This document shows, one piece after another, positions 13,101 through 25,201 of a stretch of 64,000 nucleotides of DNA. Origin of the DNA: Diplocarpon mali (Eukaryota > Ascomycota > Leotiomycetes > Helotiales > Drepanopezizaceae). A program made the position numbers and the translations under genes. A model generated the notes under the pieces. That model was not told the DNA's origin. It saw only the letters and a list, made by a program, of their open reading frames with translations, and made no database searches. The stretch spans positions 1 through 64,000 of the forward strand of contig JAENRP010000078.1 of NCBI GenBank assembly GCA_024741835.1. Reading direction: 5' to 3'. How positions within the stretch are numbered: position 1 is the first letter of the stretch; the number at the start of each line of letters is the position of its first letter.

Positions 13101-13420
13101 TTCCTTTTATCTTAGTTCGTTTTAAAAGTGTTAGCTAAGGTTATATATTAATTTGCATTAGCTAAGAATTCCTCTTTAGAGATTCCCTTTAATCTTAATT
13201 CTTTAGTTAGGAAGTTGTCAAATTAGAGAATTCCAGGGGCTATTTAAGTTGAAAGGTTATTAATAGTATTCGCATAAGCTAAAAGGAGTTTTTATTACTT
13301 TATATCTCTTAAGGCTGCGTAGGTCGATTTAAAGTTCTCTAATAATATAATAGCTTTGCTATCTTAAGAGAAGTTTGTAACTAGTGCTTATTTATCTCTT
13401 ATTGCTATAGATAAAACTAT
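10115..13420 (-). pseudogene. R1 ORF2, unknown protein
   Basis: Second copy of R-element ORF2, 3306 bp, 42 bp (14 codons) shorter than the R2 copy at 47097-50444. The start is ATA (13418-13420) where R2 has ATG, and the stop is TAA (10115-10117) where R2 has TGA. The frame is otherwise collinear with R2 and broken only by RIP-type stops. Palindromic motifs at 12573, 11187 and 10302 match the R2 sites exactly. The plus-strand open stretches at 11538-11768 and 11825-12088 are antisense shadows in two different frames. Function unknown; see the R2 copy. Confidence 0.82.
10302..10324. repeat. Palindromic motif, near-ideal copy in R1 ORF2
   Basis: Arms ACTCGCAGGCC and GGCTCGCGAGT around one central base. 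The left arm equals the ideal and the right arm differs at two bases. It corresponds to 50193-50215 in R2. Confidence 0.9.
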
Positions 13421-13827
13421 TTATAAGTTCTTTAAAGGCATATTGCTTATGAAAGATAGGGAGTATAAATAAGAAAGTTCAATAGGGTATAAGAATTAAA
13501 AGGGTATATAAGCTGCAATAGGTTTGCTATATATATATTAAGGAAATTGGACTTTTTATTTATTATTTAAGGAAAGTAATAGGAATGCTATAATTAAAGG
13601 CTAATATTAAGAATATAAAATAAGTTAAAGTAGGTAAGAATTTAAAGTGATCTTAAAAGATCTATATCTTAAATAATAAAGGAGGCGACTTTGCTAAAAA
13701 TGTAAAAATAAGGATTAGAGGAAGGTAGGACAATTAATAGGCTAGGAAATCGTTTAGTATTCCTATCTGCGTTCTTTAGATATTTTAAGAATAATAACTT
13801 AGGGTTGCGATTAATTAGGTATTTTAA
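13421..13827 (-). other. R1 spacer between pol and ORF2
   Basis: Reverse complement of R2 46691-47096. It contains a TATA-like run near 13510-13540 on the sense strand, but I see no conserved reading frame. Confidence 0.5.
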
Positions 13828-14113
13828 TATTCTTTACTCGTAGGACCGGCTTATAGGTCAAGTTGGAAAAATCTTAGTCTTTGTCCGAGGGTTTAAAATT
13901 GCTTATATCGCTATCGGTTCTTATAGAAGATTCGGAGGTTATATCAATTTCTGATTTGTCTTTTAAAGGGAATAAGGTCTAGTCGCGTTAATAAAAGCGC
14001 TTTAATCGATTGGCTGCGAAGGTTCCTTTAATATCGACTCTATTAAGTTCCTAAAGAGAATAGTATCCCTTTTCTTTCTACTTAGACTTAACCTTAAATG
14101 GACTAAGCTATCG

Positions 14114-14118
14114 ATAGT
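14114..14118. repeat. Target-site duplication of chromovirus B, left copy (ATAGT)
   Basis: Repeated at 21275-21279. R2 has the unfilled site at about 46400. Confidence 0.9.
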
Positions 14119-14373
14119 TGTTACGGCCGCATTACGTACACGGTTATATCACGTGTTGGTCAGGTGCACGAAGTCAGGTGCCTGCTAAGGTAGCAAGGTG
14201 GCTGGATCATGTGCACGCTAGTGAAGCACCTGTACTTATTCTAGAGGAGCTCTATTAAAGACTCTCTTTTCTTCTTTATCTTTTCTTCTTAATTATATAG
14301 TATACCTCTTAAGGCAATACAGTTAGCGTTATTCGATTCTCGCCTTTTATATACTTAAGAGCGAGTTATAATA
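14119..14373 (+). repeat. B 5' LTR (255 bp)
   Basis: Its outer third keeps many CA and TG dinucleotides (for example CACGTG near 14151 and GTGCAC near 14181) that are TA in the 3' LTR, while its inner part is the more mutated one. Confidence 0.95.
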
Positions 14374-15377
14374 TAAGAAAAGATTAACTCAACCTCTACT
14401 AAGAAGCTTAATATCTACTACCTTTAGAATTGTTATTTCGAACTGCCTTAAGCAACTCGATCTCTCGATCTTAACTTCTACTATAAACTGCCTTAAGCAA
14501 CTTATATATAGCGCTTAGATCTTACTAATCTAGTTTTTAAAGAAAGCTGAAAAACGACCTTTAAATACGAGATTAGCTTGTTTTTTCGACCCTTTACTTC
14601 CTCTATTTAGCAAATGGAGATTTACCTTTAATTTCAATTCGAAAAAATTTTATTTACTATACCCTTGCTTTGCTAGCGTAGGCTACTGCCTAAAGCAGTA
14701 TAATAGCTTTTCTCTTCTTAACTTTCTCCCTCTCTTATAAACAACTTTATACTACTCTTTTTTATCGATAATATACTTATTAATAACTCTCCTTATACTC
14801 TTCGAAACTCCTTACTCCTTTCTTTGAAACCCTTAAATATAACTTGACTCCTCGAAGACACCTCCTTACGAATAAGTTGTCGACCTTCTCTATACTCCCT
14901 ATCGACCTATACTTATCGACCTATACTTATCGACTCTTCCTTATACTCTTCGAAGCTCCTTACTCCTTCCTTCAAATACTTAGGTATAAAACTAAGGGAC
15001 CTATACCTATATATATATATAGAGACTTAGTCAGCCTTAGTAGGTTATACTATACTATTAGAGATTAGGTCAACTTTAGTAGAGTAATAAGCTTTAGATC
15101 CTCGGACCCTACTTCCCCAGATTTACACTATACCTTTAAGCAACCTTATTACAACTCCTAATTAGTAAAGAGAAGTGATCCTAAAGTAAAACCTTCTTTT
15201 TTAAAATTTATAAACCTATAATACCTTAATATATACTCTACTAAAAGGCTTTAAGAATGTATATAGCTTTGCCTATACTAATCTTCTCCCTTTTAAATAG
15301 GTTACTATTTAGCATTAGGTCCCTTTAGACTAAACTAGATAATATAAAGAGAATTAGTACTTATAACCTTTAATTTT
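14374..15377 (+). other. B leader, no gene
   Basis: About 1 kb between the 5' LTR and the gag start. It is pyrimidine-rich, with several recurrences of CTTATCGACCTATA-like text near 14900-14940. The open stretch 14844-15068 has no counterpart that would support a gene. No palindromic motif is present. Confidence 0.6.
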
Positions 15378-16700
15378 ATGCTACTTAAGAGAAGTGAAAG
15401 GTTAACCGCACTTCTACTACTAGGCCTTACTACCACTAGTTCTATAGGCCTTACTACTACTAGTTCCAGTTCTATAGGCCTTACTACTAACCCTAGTCCT
15501 AAAGATATTTCCCTTCCTAAGCCTACTTAAGAAGAAACCTCCCTTAGTACTGATTTCACTCCTAGGCTTAGACTGCAAGTGGATTCTTAAAATACTCTCC
15601 TTCTATCGATTAAAGTTAAGGAAGAACCGATATCTACCCTTACTATATCAGCCCCTCTCTTCTTAGCTGCTTAATAGGCTAAAATCGCAAACCTTATTAG
15701 CGCTGCTATAGCCGCCGCTCTTTAAAATAATACTACTGCCCCTTTTTCCTTAAGTGCTAGCCCTTAGAACACTCGGTCCTTTACCGCCGACTTACTGCCT
15801 CCCTTAGACTACTACCTTTTAATCATTAGACCTTTAGTCCTAGCTATCGACCCTTATCGAATTAAGTACCCTTAAACCTATTTTAGCAACTATTAAGGCG
15901 AAATTACCTATAATACTTAAAAGATAGCTATAAAGGTATTTATTTAAAAGTACTTAAGCAACTTCACTTTAAGAGAGGACTAGATCACTACCTACTTTAA
16001 ATATATAATAGGTAAAGCTTAAAACCTGATCCTATAATATATAGATCCTATCTTTGCTAATGAGTTTATATACGCTGCTAATATCCTTAAGGTCTTAGAT
16101 TAAAGGTTCTTTAATTATAATTATATTTAATCTATTAAGCTTAAATATAATAGGCTAACTATAGGTTTATTATCATATAATAAGTTCCGATCTAAGTTTA
16201 TCACTCTTACTATAGCTAAAAAGATCGATTAGTCTTACTAGTTTAATGATATTTGTAAAAAGGTCTCCTTGGCTTTAAAGAACGACCTTTAAGTAAAGAA
16301 GTATAAAATAAATAATGATTATACTACTCTAAATGAGTTCTTAGCTATTGCAGACCGCGAGGCCTATAATATTAAGTAAGAAGAGGCCTATAACGCTTAA
16401 CGAGTCGCCCCTGCTATTGCGTTCTTTCCTTCGAAGGACTACGTCCTTAGCATATTAAAAAGGGAGTTATAAAGACCTACTGCTATAGCTACCTCCCTAG
16501 CTCCCTGCACTTGTTCCCCCTCGCCAGCGACTTACTAAGAAAGGTCTGCCAGCCCGAAGCTATCATTTAATCTCTACTATAACTGCAGAGCCCCTAGTTA
16601 CTATACGATAGACTGCCTAAAGCTAAAGAAGTAAGGCGAGTTTATAATAGCTAAAGTTAAGATAGAAAACGACCTACTATTAGAAAACTACTAAGCTATA
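15378..16700 (+). pseudogene. B gag
   Basis: Starts at a surviving ATG (15378) followed by a low-complexity Ser/Thr/Leu stretch with an internal repeat of GGCCTTACTACTA-type text. A palindromic motif at 15558-15580 is in frame (F-T-P-R-L-R-L-Q-V). A capsid-like helical region follows, then a CCHC zinc knuckle at about 16575-16619 in which one Cys and the His have become Tyr. Pol lies in the -1 frame, so a frameshift between about 16640 and 16770 is expected, as in many Ty3/gypsy elements; a later indel cannot be excluded. Confidence 0.85.
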
Positions 16701-19339
16701 GCAAAGACTCCTACTATAGTATAAGTCATAATTTATAAAAAGACTTGGATTTTGATTCCCGCCTATTAATAGGCGGCCGCTAGTTCTTAGTTCCTATAGA
16801 ACTAGCTCGAAATGGATTATTTATTAAAATAATTGCCTATATTAATAATAGAGCTAATATTTTCAATATTATTAAAACGTCTTTAGTATACTAGCTCTCT
16901 TAAAGACTTAAGGTGAAGTTTATTAAACTGCTTAAACCGATTACCCCTATTAGTTATAATAGCCTTAAGGGAGAAACCATTCGATTTGCTATCTTACTTA
17001 CCTTTATAATCGATAGGCGACGAATAAACTTCCCTTTTCTAATCATAAGCTTAAGAGCAACTGACGTTTTAATCAGTAGGAAGTTCCTAAAGTACTATAA
17101 CCTTAAACAGTCTTATAAAAGGGGAAAAAATAGCATCTCTTAGCCTAAGGATATACCTATCGTTTTCTACTTTAATTAATATGTACTAATCGATCTCTTA
17201 TAGCTAATAAAACCCCTAATGGCTTAATAAGATATCGATTATTAAGCAGCTATAATAGACGCTAAAGATAAAGACCTTAGAATGGCCTAAGCCTAGCTCT
17301 TAGTACTAGCAAGTACTAATGCCCTGAATTCCACTCCTAGTCCTGGCCTATAAGTAAAATTTGCAAACTCGAATTCTACTCCTAGTCCTAGCCCGTAAGT
17401 AAAACCTGCTAATTCGATTCCTACTCCTATAACCTCTTATAGACTTAAGGATAGCAGTTTCTTTAAAGACTTGAAAAGAGATCTAAACTATATAAAGAAG
17501 GCCTTACTAAGAGTACTAGACCCCTTGCTCCCTTTCTTAGTAAAGAGGAACGCTATTCTAAAGCCGGCTTATTAGATTAGCTTAATCTTAGCCTTAGTAA
17601 TTAGCGCCCTTTACTACCGCTTTATAACTAAGGCAAAACGAGCTATATAAACTTAAGAACTAGCACTTAAAGAGTTCATATTTATAAGCTCTATTTATAA
17701 TTTAAATTAAGAAATCAATTGCTAAGAATCGGTTAGGCAAGCTGAAATTAGCTCCCTTAGCCTTAGTTCAGTGCTATAAGTCAAGTATAAGAGTAACGAT
17801 AAGCTAATAAATTAGAAGCTCCCGCCTTAGTATGCTAAGTTTAAGAATGTCTTCAGTTGCTAGGCCTTTAACTAACTGCCGGAACCCAGGCTAGGGGTAG
17901 ATTATAAAATCGAGCTAATAAGCGAGAATAATTTAATAATCGAACCCCTTTGCTGCCTTACTAACGAATAGCTTTTAAAGGTTAAGAGCTATATTCTCGA
18001 GAACCTATACAAAGGATTTATTAAAGCTTCGAGTTCCCCTTAAGCAGCCCTAATCCTCTTTATTAGAAAAGCTAATAGCTCCTTATATCTATATATTAAC
18101 TATTGGAAACTAAATGCCTTAATAAAGAAAGACCCTTACCTGATTCTCCTTATTAATAAGATAATAGTATATATATTGAAAGCTTGTATTTTTATAAAAA
18201 TCGATATATAATAAGTCTTCTACTATATCTATATATTAGCTAACGCTAAGGACCTAACTACCTTTCGCACGTGTTATAGGACTTATAAGTATAAGGTTTT
18301 GCCATTCGGGCTAATAAATAGGCCTGCTACCTTTTAAAGGTTTATTAATAATATTCTCCTTAAGTACTTTAACGATTTCTACTTTACTTACTTAAATAAT
18401 ATTCTAATTTACTTAAAAAACTCCCTTAACTATAAGATTTATATTAAGAAGATCTTAGGAATTCTCTAATGCTATAGCCTTTAAGCAGATATTAAGAAAA
18501 GCGAGTTTGGAGTTATTAAAACTAAGTTCCTAGGGTTTATTATCAAAGTTTATAAAATTAAGGTAAACCTTAATAAGGTCTTAGTCATTTAGGAGTAGAA
18601 ATACGCTAAGAATATATATAATATATAAAGCTTCCTAGGGTTCTATAACTTCTATCGAAGGTTTATTCAAGGCTATAGTTGTATCTGCCGACCTTTAATA
18701 GCTCTTATAGGAAATATTCCTTTTGATTTTAATAATGCTTATAAGGAAGCTTAAGAAGCTCTGCGCTTAAGGCTCTAAACAACCCCGATTTTATATTACT
18801 ATTACCCTTAAAAGCAGATAAGGCTTAAGACTGACGCCTCTAATAGCATAGTCGCTAGCATACTCTCCTAACTCTAAGAAGATAAGAACTACTACCTAAT
18901 TAGGTACTTCTTAAAGATAATAAATAATACTAAGCTGAATTACCCTATTTATAATAAGGAGCTTTTAGCGATTTTTAAATCGTTCTACTAATATAAGGCA
19001 GAGCTACTCAAGGCCTAGAAAATAGTATATGTATATATAGATCATAAGGCCCTTAAGTACTTTATAATAACTAAGGACTTAATAGCCTAGTAGGCTCGCT
19101 AGGCGGAGTTCTTTACTAATTTTAACTTCCTTATTATATACCGAATAGGCATAATAAATATACTAGCTAATATACTCTTACGTTAAGACTAGGAGCTGAC
19201 CCCTCTTAAGGCTAGGAAACGAGCTTTACGCTACTAGCAGCTCTTACCTAATGATAAGCTCTTTATAGAAGTACTTGCTACTAAAGGCGATTCTACTCCT
19301 AGGCCTGGCCTATAAGTAACTTTAGCGTAGGTCGATTCC

Positions 19340-19362
19340 ACTCCTAGGCCTGGCCTACGAGT
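19340..19362. repeat. Palindromic motif in B pol
   Basis: Arms ACTCCTAGGCC and GGCCTACGAGT around one base, pairing at 9 of 11 positions. It reads T-P-R-P-G-L-R-V in the pol frame. A sister copy lies 45 bp upstream at 19295-19317. Confidence 0.92.
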
Positions 19363-20726
19363 AACGACTATGCTAATCGCACTAATAGAGGCACCTGCTA
19401 ACCTAACATCTAGGGTCGAGTATAACGTAGTAAGCTACTATATTATCGATAAGGTCATTTAAGCTAATAAGACTTCCCTTAAGCTATAGAAGTTCCGAGA
19501 TAAGGCGCAGAACTATAGCCTTAACTATGAACTTAGCTAAGGCAAACTCTTCTTCTAAGGTAGACTTATTATACTATCCTAACCTTCCGAACTGCGAATA
19601 GCCCTAATTTGTTATATATATAAGTAACCTTGCGTTATATATGCTAGAATTAGGAAAATAAGGCTTTTAGTAGGAAGAAAATACTACTAGAAAAGTCTTA
19701 GCAGCAATATCAGCACTTATATTTAAAACTATTATTATTTGAGAATGAAAGCTTATTATAATAAGACCTTAGGTTTCTTACAACCCTTGCCAATTCCTAA
19801 ACGAGCTTACTAATACTTAATAATGGATTTCATAGAGCTTCCGCTTAATAAACTCAGTTATAATTTTGCCCTTATAATTATCGATAGGTTGTTAAAGAAG
19901 GCAGTTTCAGTTCGATACTATAATTCGATCGATATAAAAGGCCTTATAGAGTTGTTTTTAGTTTATTAGATATGCCATTTTAGCATACCTGACTCGATTC
20001 TATTAAATAGAGGTGCCTAATTTGTCTCTTCCTTTTAAAAAGAACTCTATTAGATACTAAGTATAAAGGTTAAGCTAACTATATCCTATAACCTTAATAT
20101 CGATAGCTAAACTGAGATTATAAACTAGTACTTAAAATAACGCCTTAGACCGTTTTACTTATACTATTAAGACAATTAGAGTCGTCTCTTACCTTTAATA
20201 GATATTGCCCAATTGACCTTGCCTTACGAATCCTTAAGGCAAATTTCCCCTTTTTAAGTGCTAAACGGCTACAAAGCTCGCTCCTCTTAGAATTTAATTA
20301 ACCTAGAACCTTTATAGATAGTAAACGAGAGAGTAAATTGTGAAATAGCGCTTTGCATAGCTACTAAAGCTTAAAAAGTAGTCTAATTCGCTTAATTGTC
20401 TCTTTAAGTATAATAAGCTAAAATGAAACGGCTTGCAGATCTCTACTGCCAGCCAGTTGATTGGACTATAAGAGATAATATGCTAATTAGTACTAAAAAT
20501 TGGAAACTGGACCGGCTAAGCCGAAAGCTCTTTAATAAGTAGTATAGCTTAGTAAAAGTACTAGAAAAGCTAGGAGAAAGCTAGAAGCTATAATTGCCTG
20601 ATTCACTCTATTCGATCTACCCTATATTCTACTCCTACTTACTGCGAAAATATATTCCTAACCCTCTACTAGGCTAAGCTTAGGAACCTCTGGCTTTAAT
20701 TAAAGTATTGCCAGAATAAGAGGAAT

Positions 20727-20880
20727 AGGAGATAGAAGAAATAATTGGATCTTGTATTTAAGCTAAGAAGCTCGAATATTAGATTAAGTGGAAAGGAGCT
20801 AATAAAGACCTCGAATAGTACCTATGCTCTAATGCTATAATAGCGCTGCATACTATTCGAGACTTTTATTTAAAAAACCC
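20727..20880 (+). other. Chromodomain-coding segment of B
   Basis: The degenerate frame keeps V-E-E-I-I at its start and K-W-K-G-A in the core strand, the layout of a chromodomain fused to integrase. In chromoviruses this domain steers integration to marked chromatin. Confidence 0.85.
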
Positions 20881-21004
20881 TTAAGCTAAGGGGCTACTAA
20901 GGGCGCTATTAAGCTAGCTTAAGTTATATAATAATAGAATTGACGATTATAGGGACTTAGAGGATAATACGCCTATAGATATAACTGCGCAGGTGCAGTT
21001 TTTT

Positions 21005-21019
21005 AAAGGGAGGAGGTAG
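21005..21019 (+). other. B polypurine tract
   Basis: AAAGGGAGGAGGTAG abuts the 3' LTR and contains the pol stop codon. Purine runs lack TG, so RIP has left it intact. Confidence 0.85.
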
Positions 21020-21274
21020 TATTATAGCTGCATTACGTATATAGTTATATTATGTATTAGTTAGGTGCATAAAGTTAAGTGCCTGCTAAGGTAGTAAGGT
21101 AGCTAGATCATATGTACGCTAGTAAAGCACCTGTACTTATTCTGGAGGAGCTCTACTAAAGACTCTCTTTTCTTCTTCATCTTTTCTTCTTAATTATATA
21201 GCGTACCTCTTAAGGCAATACAGTCAGCGTCATTCGATTCTCGCCTTCTGTACGCTTGAGAGCGAGTTGTAACA
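21020..21274 (+). repeat. B 3' LTR (255 bp)
   Basis: Its inner part is heavily TA-converted. Its last 90 bp, next to the right flank, are nearly unmutated, the mirror image of the 5' LTR. Confidence 0.95.
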
Positions 21275-21279
21275 ATAGT
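21275..21279. repeat. Target-site duplication of chromovirus B, right copy (ATAGT)
   Basis: Same bases as 14114-14118. R1 pol resumes here. Confidence 0.9.
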
Positions 21280-24200
21280 CAAGTTTAGTATCTGCTAATA
21301 TATTAATACTTCTTATAATATCGTAGACTAGGATAAGATTATCTTTTTAAATAGGGTGCGTTTTAAGTACTTTAAAAGCAGCCTATGCTTCCTTAGCTTT
21401 TTCCTAATATCGTTTCTTTTATAGAATGATTTCCTTTATATCTATATCTTAAAGCTTAAGTTATCAGCATCTTATTATAAGCAAATTGGAACAGTTCTGA
21501 ATTTGACTATAGTCGAATAATCTTTAAATAGGCTATTAGGATTTAAGAGGGAGCTATGCCTCTCTGCTATAGATAAGGAAAAATGGTATAACTCTAGTCG
21601 GTTTATAGATTATCGTTCGATAAGCAAAGAGTATTTTATAAAAGTGTTTTATCTAATTCTTAAATCCTCTATAGGTAACTTTAGATAGCCTATTAAGAAT
21701 ATTGCAATATCTTCGCTCTATTATTCTATTAGCTTTTAAGTTATATACTAAGATTTGAACCTATTTGATACTATATTTTCGCAAAAAAGCTTTAACTACT
21801 CCTTTATTTTCAAGGCCTCTATTAATAGTTAGTCTGTTAAAAAGTCTATAGCAATAGACTATATCTTCTTAAAGGAACTTTATAATAGATTTAGAGTTAG
21901 CAGATCTTAATAGTTGTCCTTTAGGCCATCCTAATAGGTCTTCCTTTATTAAAATAAAATATATAATCCTATTTTCGGTTATTAGCACTTATATAATATT
22001 AAAACTGACTTTATAGAAAAGGCCTAATAGCTAGGTTAGGAATAAGGGATTCTCTTTATAACTAGGTTTTCGTTTCTAATAAGGGATGCAACTTTTCATA
22101 AAGGCTTTATAGTCCTTAAAAGAACCCTTTTAAAAGAATTTCCTTAAGAGTCGGTAGTAGGTAGACTTAGCTCTTTAATAGCCAGTTTCTTTATAAATAT
22201 CTTAAATAGCCTTAGCCCTTAGTTTTTTATTATCTAAGTAGAGTTATATAAAGAATGAGTTATCGCTCCTTTTAAATAATCGTCTTTCTTATATTAGATA
22301 AATTAGAGCTTTAACTTTGAATTTCTAAAAATCTTTAAAAGCAACTGTCTTTAGTCATTTAAGTATGATTAAAAATTTTGCAATTTCTTTAGAGTTACTT
22401 AAGTAGTTAGGTGATAAAATTCTCTTATTTGACTCGTAGGCCAGGCTTAACAGTCGAGTCCTTTTAAGGCGATATATTAATAGATAATTAACTTTATTCT
22501 TTACCTATTTATTAATATCTATTTTATCTTCTTTAATTATATTAAAAGGGTAAAGGCGAGTTCTTTTTAAAAGGCCATTTATAGTAGTGTTTTTTATTCT
22601 TAGAATATATTTGACTTTAAAGTCTATTAGTCTTATTTAAGCAATCTATTTTATTAGCAAAGCTCTAGGTAGGTCGCTTGCAGCTCTATTTAATTATTCT
22701 ATTAGCACTTTAGTATTAGTTTTAAAGATAAAGTAAGTACTATAGAGGTTACTTCTTATCTTTTTTATTGCTTTTAGGACTCTTTTGCATTCCTATTTAA
22801 TAGCATTATACTTTATCTCTGCTAGATTCTAAAGACTACTTTTAAAGCGAGCTAAATGTCTTTTTTATTAGCTATTAGCTTATTAAAGGATAGTACCCTA
22901 TCTAATTAAGCTTGCGTTAACTATTAGTATAATTAGCCTAGCGTCGGCTCTATAGTCTATTTTAATTAGATATAGCGCTTTAAGCAACGCTTGCTTTAGT
23001 TGTTTTATAGCCTTTATTTAAGGTTCCTCCTATTGAAACTCAGCCCCTTTCTAAAATAAGGTATAAATAGGCGCTGCCTTTTTAGCAAAATCCTTAATCT
23101 AAATACAATAGTATATTATAATGCTAATAAACGCGCAAGCTTTTGCTATATTATTATACCTCTTTCATTTGTCGATTTTAAGTACTTTAGCCCTTTAAGG
23201 ACTTCGGCTATTGGAATTAGTAATAAAACTAACAATTTCTATCGATAGAAGATAGTATTATAACTTTAAACTAACTGTTACTCTTGCCCTTTCGAATTAT
23301 ATAAGTACTTAGTCCAAGTTCTAAATGTATTCTATTATAAATTATCGTATACTAAGAAGAACTTCTTTATAGTTATAGAATGATCTTAATCCTTTTACTC
23401 TTATATTATCTATATAAAGGAGTATAATATTAGGTATATAATTTACTAGTATCTTATAAATTACTTAAACAAATTAAGCGATCGAATTTATAGCCCCTTA
23501 AGGTAATCTTATTATTTAAAGTAGTTTAAAAGGGGTTTGAATTGCTATTATATCTTTTGATTTAATATTAAGAATAAATTAGTTGTATTTAAAGAAGAAG
23601 TTAATAAGAGAGCTATAAGTTAATCCTACAAATTTATTTAAGAACTTATCTATATTTAAAGGAATGTTAGCGTCTTTAATAGTTACTTAGTTCATCTTTA
23701 CTACTACTGTTATTAGTTTATAAGTTCCCTTCTCTTTCTTAGTAACTAGGAACTATTTGTTTTTATAAGGGCTATTATAGAACTCGAGAACTCCTTGCTT
23801 TAGCTTATCCTTTAATATTTCGATTACCTTTTCTTAAAGAGCTTTAAGGACCTTAAATGTTTTCTCTTACTAGGCTTTATAAGGTATTATCTTAATCTTA
23901 ATATAAGGCGTAACCTCTTTTCAAATCTAGCTAAGTTCCGTTTAATCAAAAGCTAAGGTGTCCTTTCGATTTATTAAGGTTTTATAAAGTAGTTTGCGTT
24001 CTTATTCTATTAAGTTATCTCTAATTTTTAGTATATTAAAACATTCTTTTATTAACTAATATCCGATAGGTTTATTAGAAAATTTGCTTATAATAAACTT
24101 ATTGAATTTGCCACCTAGCTTTAAAGGTCGAAGCTTCTTATCTTATTTAAATTAATCGTCTAATCCTTTAGGCTTTAAGCTATTAAAGATTCTCTAATCT

Positions 24201-24900
24201 ACCAGTTGTACTTTATCAGCCTTGCTTTTATATATAGTTTGAATATTAGCTAGTATTATACTTTTCTACCTCTTTCCTTTTTTATCAAATCCTATAAAAC
24301 GGTCTGAATTTTCTTTTTTAAAAATAAATAAAAGATTTTCTAAGTTATTAATTTAAAGTATATAAATGGAAATATTATTAGTAATTTTATTGTTTTTCAC
24401 TCGCGGGTCTAGTTTATAAGTGGTTTTTAAGTTTTTTAAAATGATTGGTGAATTATCGAAATTTATAAAACGAACCCTCTTTTCTACTATATTTTTCTTT
24501 TTTCTTAATTATTAATCTAATAAAACGCTAATTGCACTATTTTTCAAAATTCTAGATTTGACTCTTAATCTAGGACTATAAGTCAAATTGCTATTATTTA
24601 AAATCGGCAAACTTACCTTCCTTTTACTATAACTCCTTATTAAGTGCCTTCCTTTATTAGCATTAAGCCTAGCCCTTATATTAGCTAATCGTTTCCTAAA
24701 ACCTTATTTTAGAATTCGGCTATATCTCTTATAATAACTGTTTATCCTTTTAAAGATTAATCTATATTTTAAAGACTAGCTTTTATAAGATTATCTCTAG
24801 GATAGTTAAATATTAGCTGAGATTTTAAAATAAAGGGCATTTTTAAAAGAATATCGTTTGAAGAATTCTTTATTATTAGAAAGTCAGTATAATTAATAAT

Positions 24901-24905
24901 TCCTC
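24901..24905. repeat. Target-site duplication of copia C2, left copy (TCCTC)
   Basis: Recurs at 30957-30961. R2 shows the single-copy site (with TCCTT) near 42770. Confidence 0.88.
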
Positions 24906-25100
24906 TATTGAGCTTAAATAAGTCGGCGCAGTAGGTAATAGAAACTTCTAAAGGTCGATAGTCGATATATTAGTAAGAGTTAGGGAAGGAAGGTTACCCC
25001 TTTCTTCCTTATAGCTATATATGTGTTAATATCCTACTGATTAAGCAGTAGGGTTATATGATAATATATTAAAGTAATAGCTATATCACCTATCTTAATA
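24906..25100 (-). repeat. C2 3' LTR (195 bp)
   Basis: Matches 30762-30956 and the C1 and C3 LTRs. Confidence 0.95.
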
Positions 25101-25201
25101 CCTTTACTTAGACCTTACTCTGATTAACCTGCAGTTGGGAAAATAATAACTATCCTTTTGCACTAATCTAACTCCTAGGTATCTTTTTAAATTAAAAATA
25201 A

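Larger units (their letters stand above)
16760..21019 (+). pseudogene. B pol with C-terminal chromodomain
   Basis: Read in the frame of 16913-17143, ending at TAG 21017-21019. Retropepsin-like region about 16800-17130; two palindromic motifs in a Pro-rich linker (17333, 17378); reverse transcriptase about 17980-18560, with I-N-Y-W-K-L-N near 18090 and Y-L-D-D now Y-L-N-N at 18389-18400; RNase H with T-D-A-S near 18831; two more motifs at 19295 and 19340 (S-T-P-R-P-G-L); integrase about 19560-20350, with M-D-F-I-E-L-P near 19823 and the D-R-G-A-Q-F-V-S type site near 20000-20030; chromodomain about 20727-20880 (K-L-E-Y-Q-I-K-W-K-G). Stops are RIP-type TAA/TAG. Confidence 0.92.
14119..21274 (+). 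mobile_element. B: Ty3/gypsy chromovirus, 7156 bp, inserted in R1 pol
   Basis: It has 255-bp LTRs (14119-14373 and 21020-21274) starting TGTTACGG and ending TTGTAACA, a purine tract just before the 3' LTR, and the order gag, protease, reverse transcriptase, RNase H, integrase, chromodomain. That order and the C-terminal chromodomain place it in the chromovirus branch of Ty3/gypsy. The RIP load is heavy in the interior and lightest at the outer ends of both LTRs. Confidence 0.96.
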
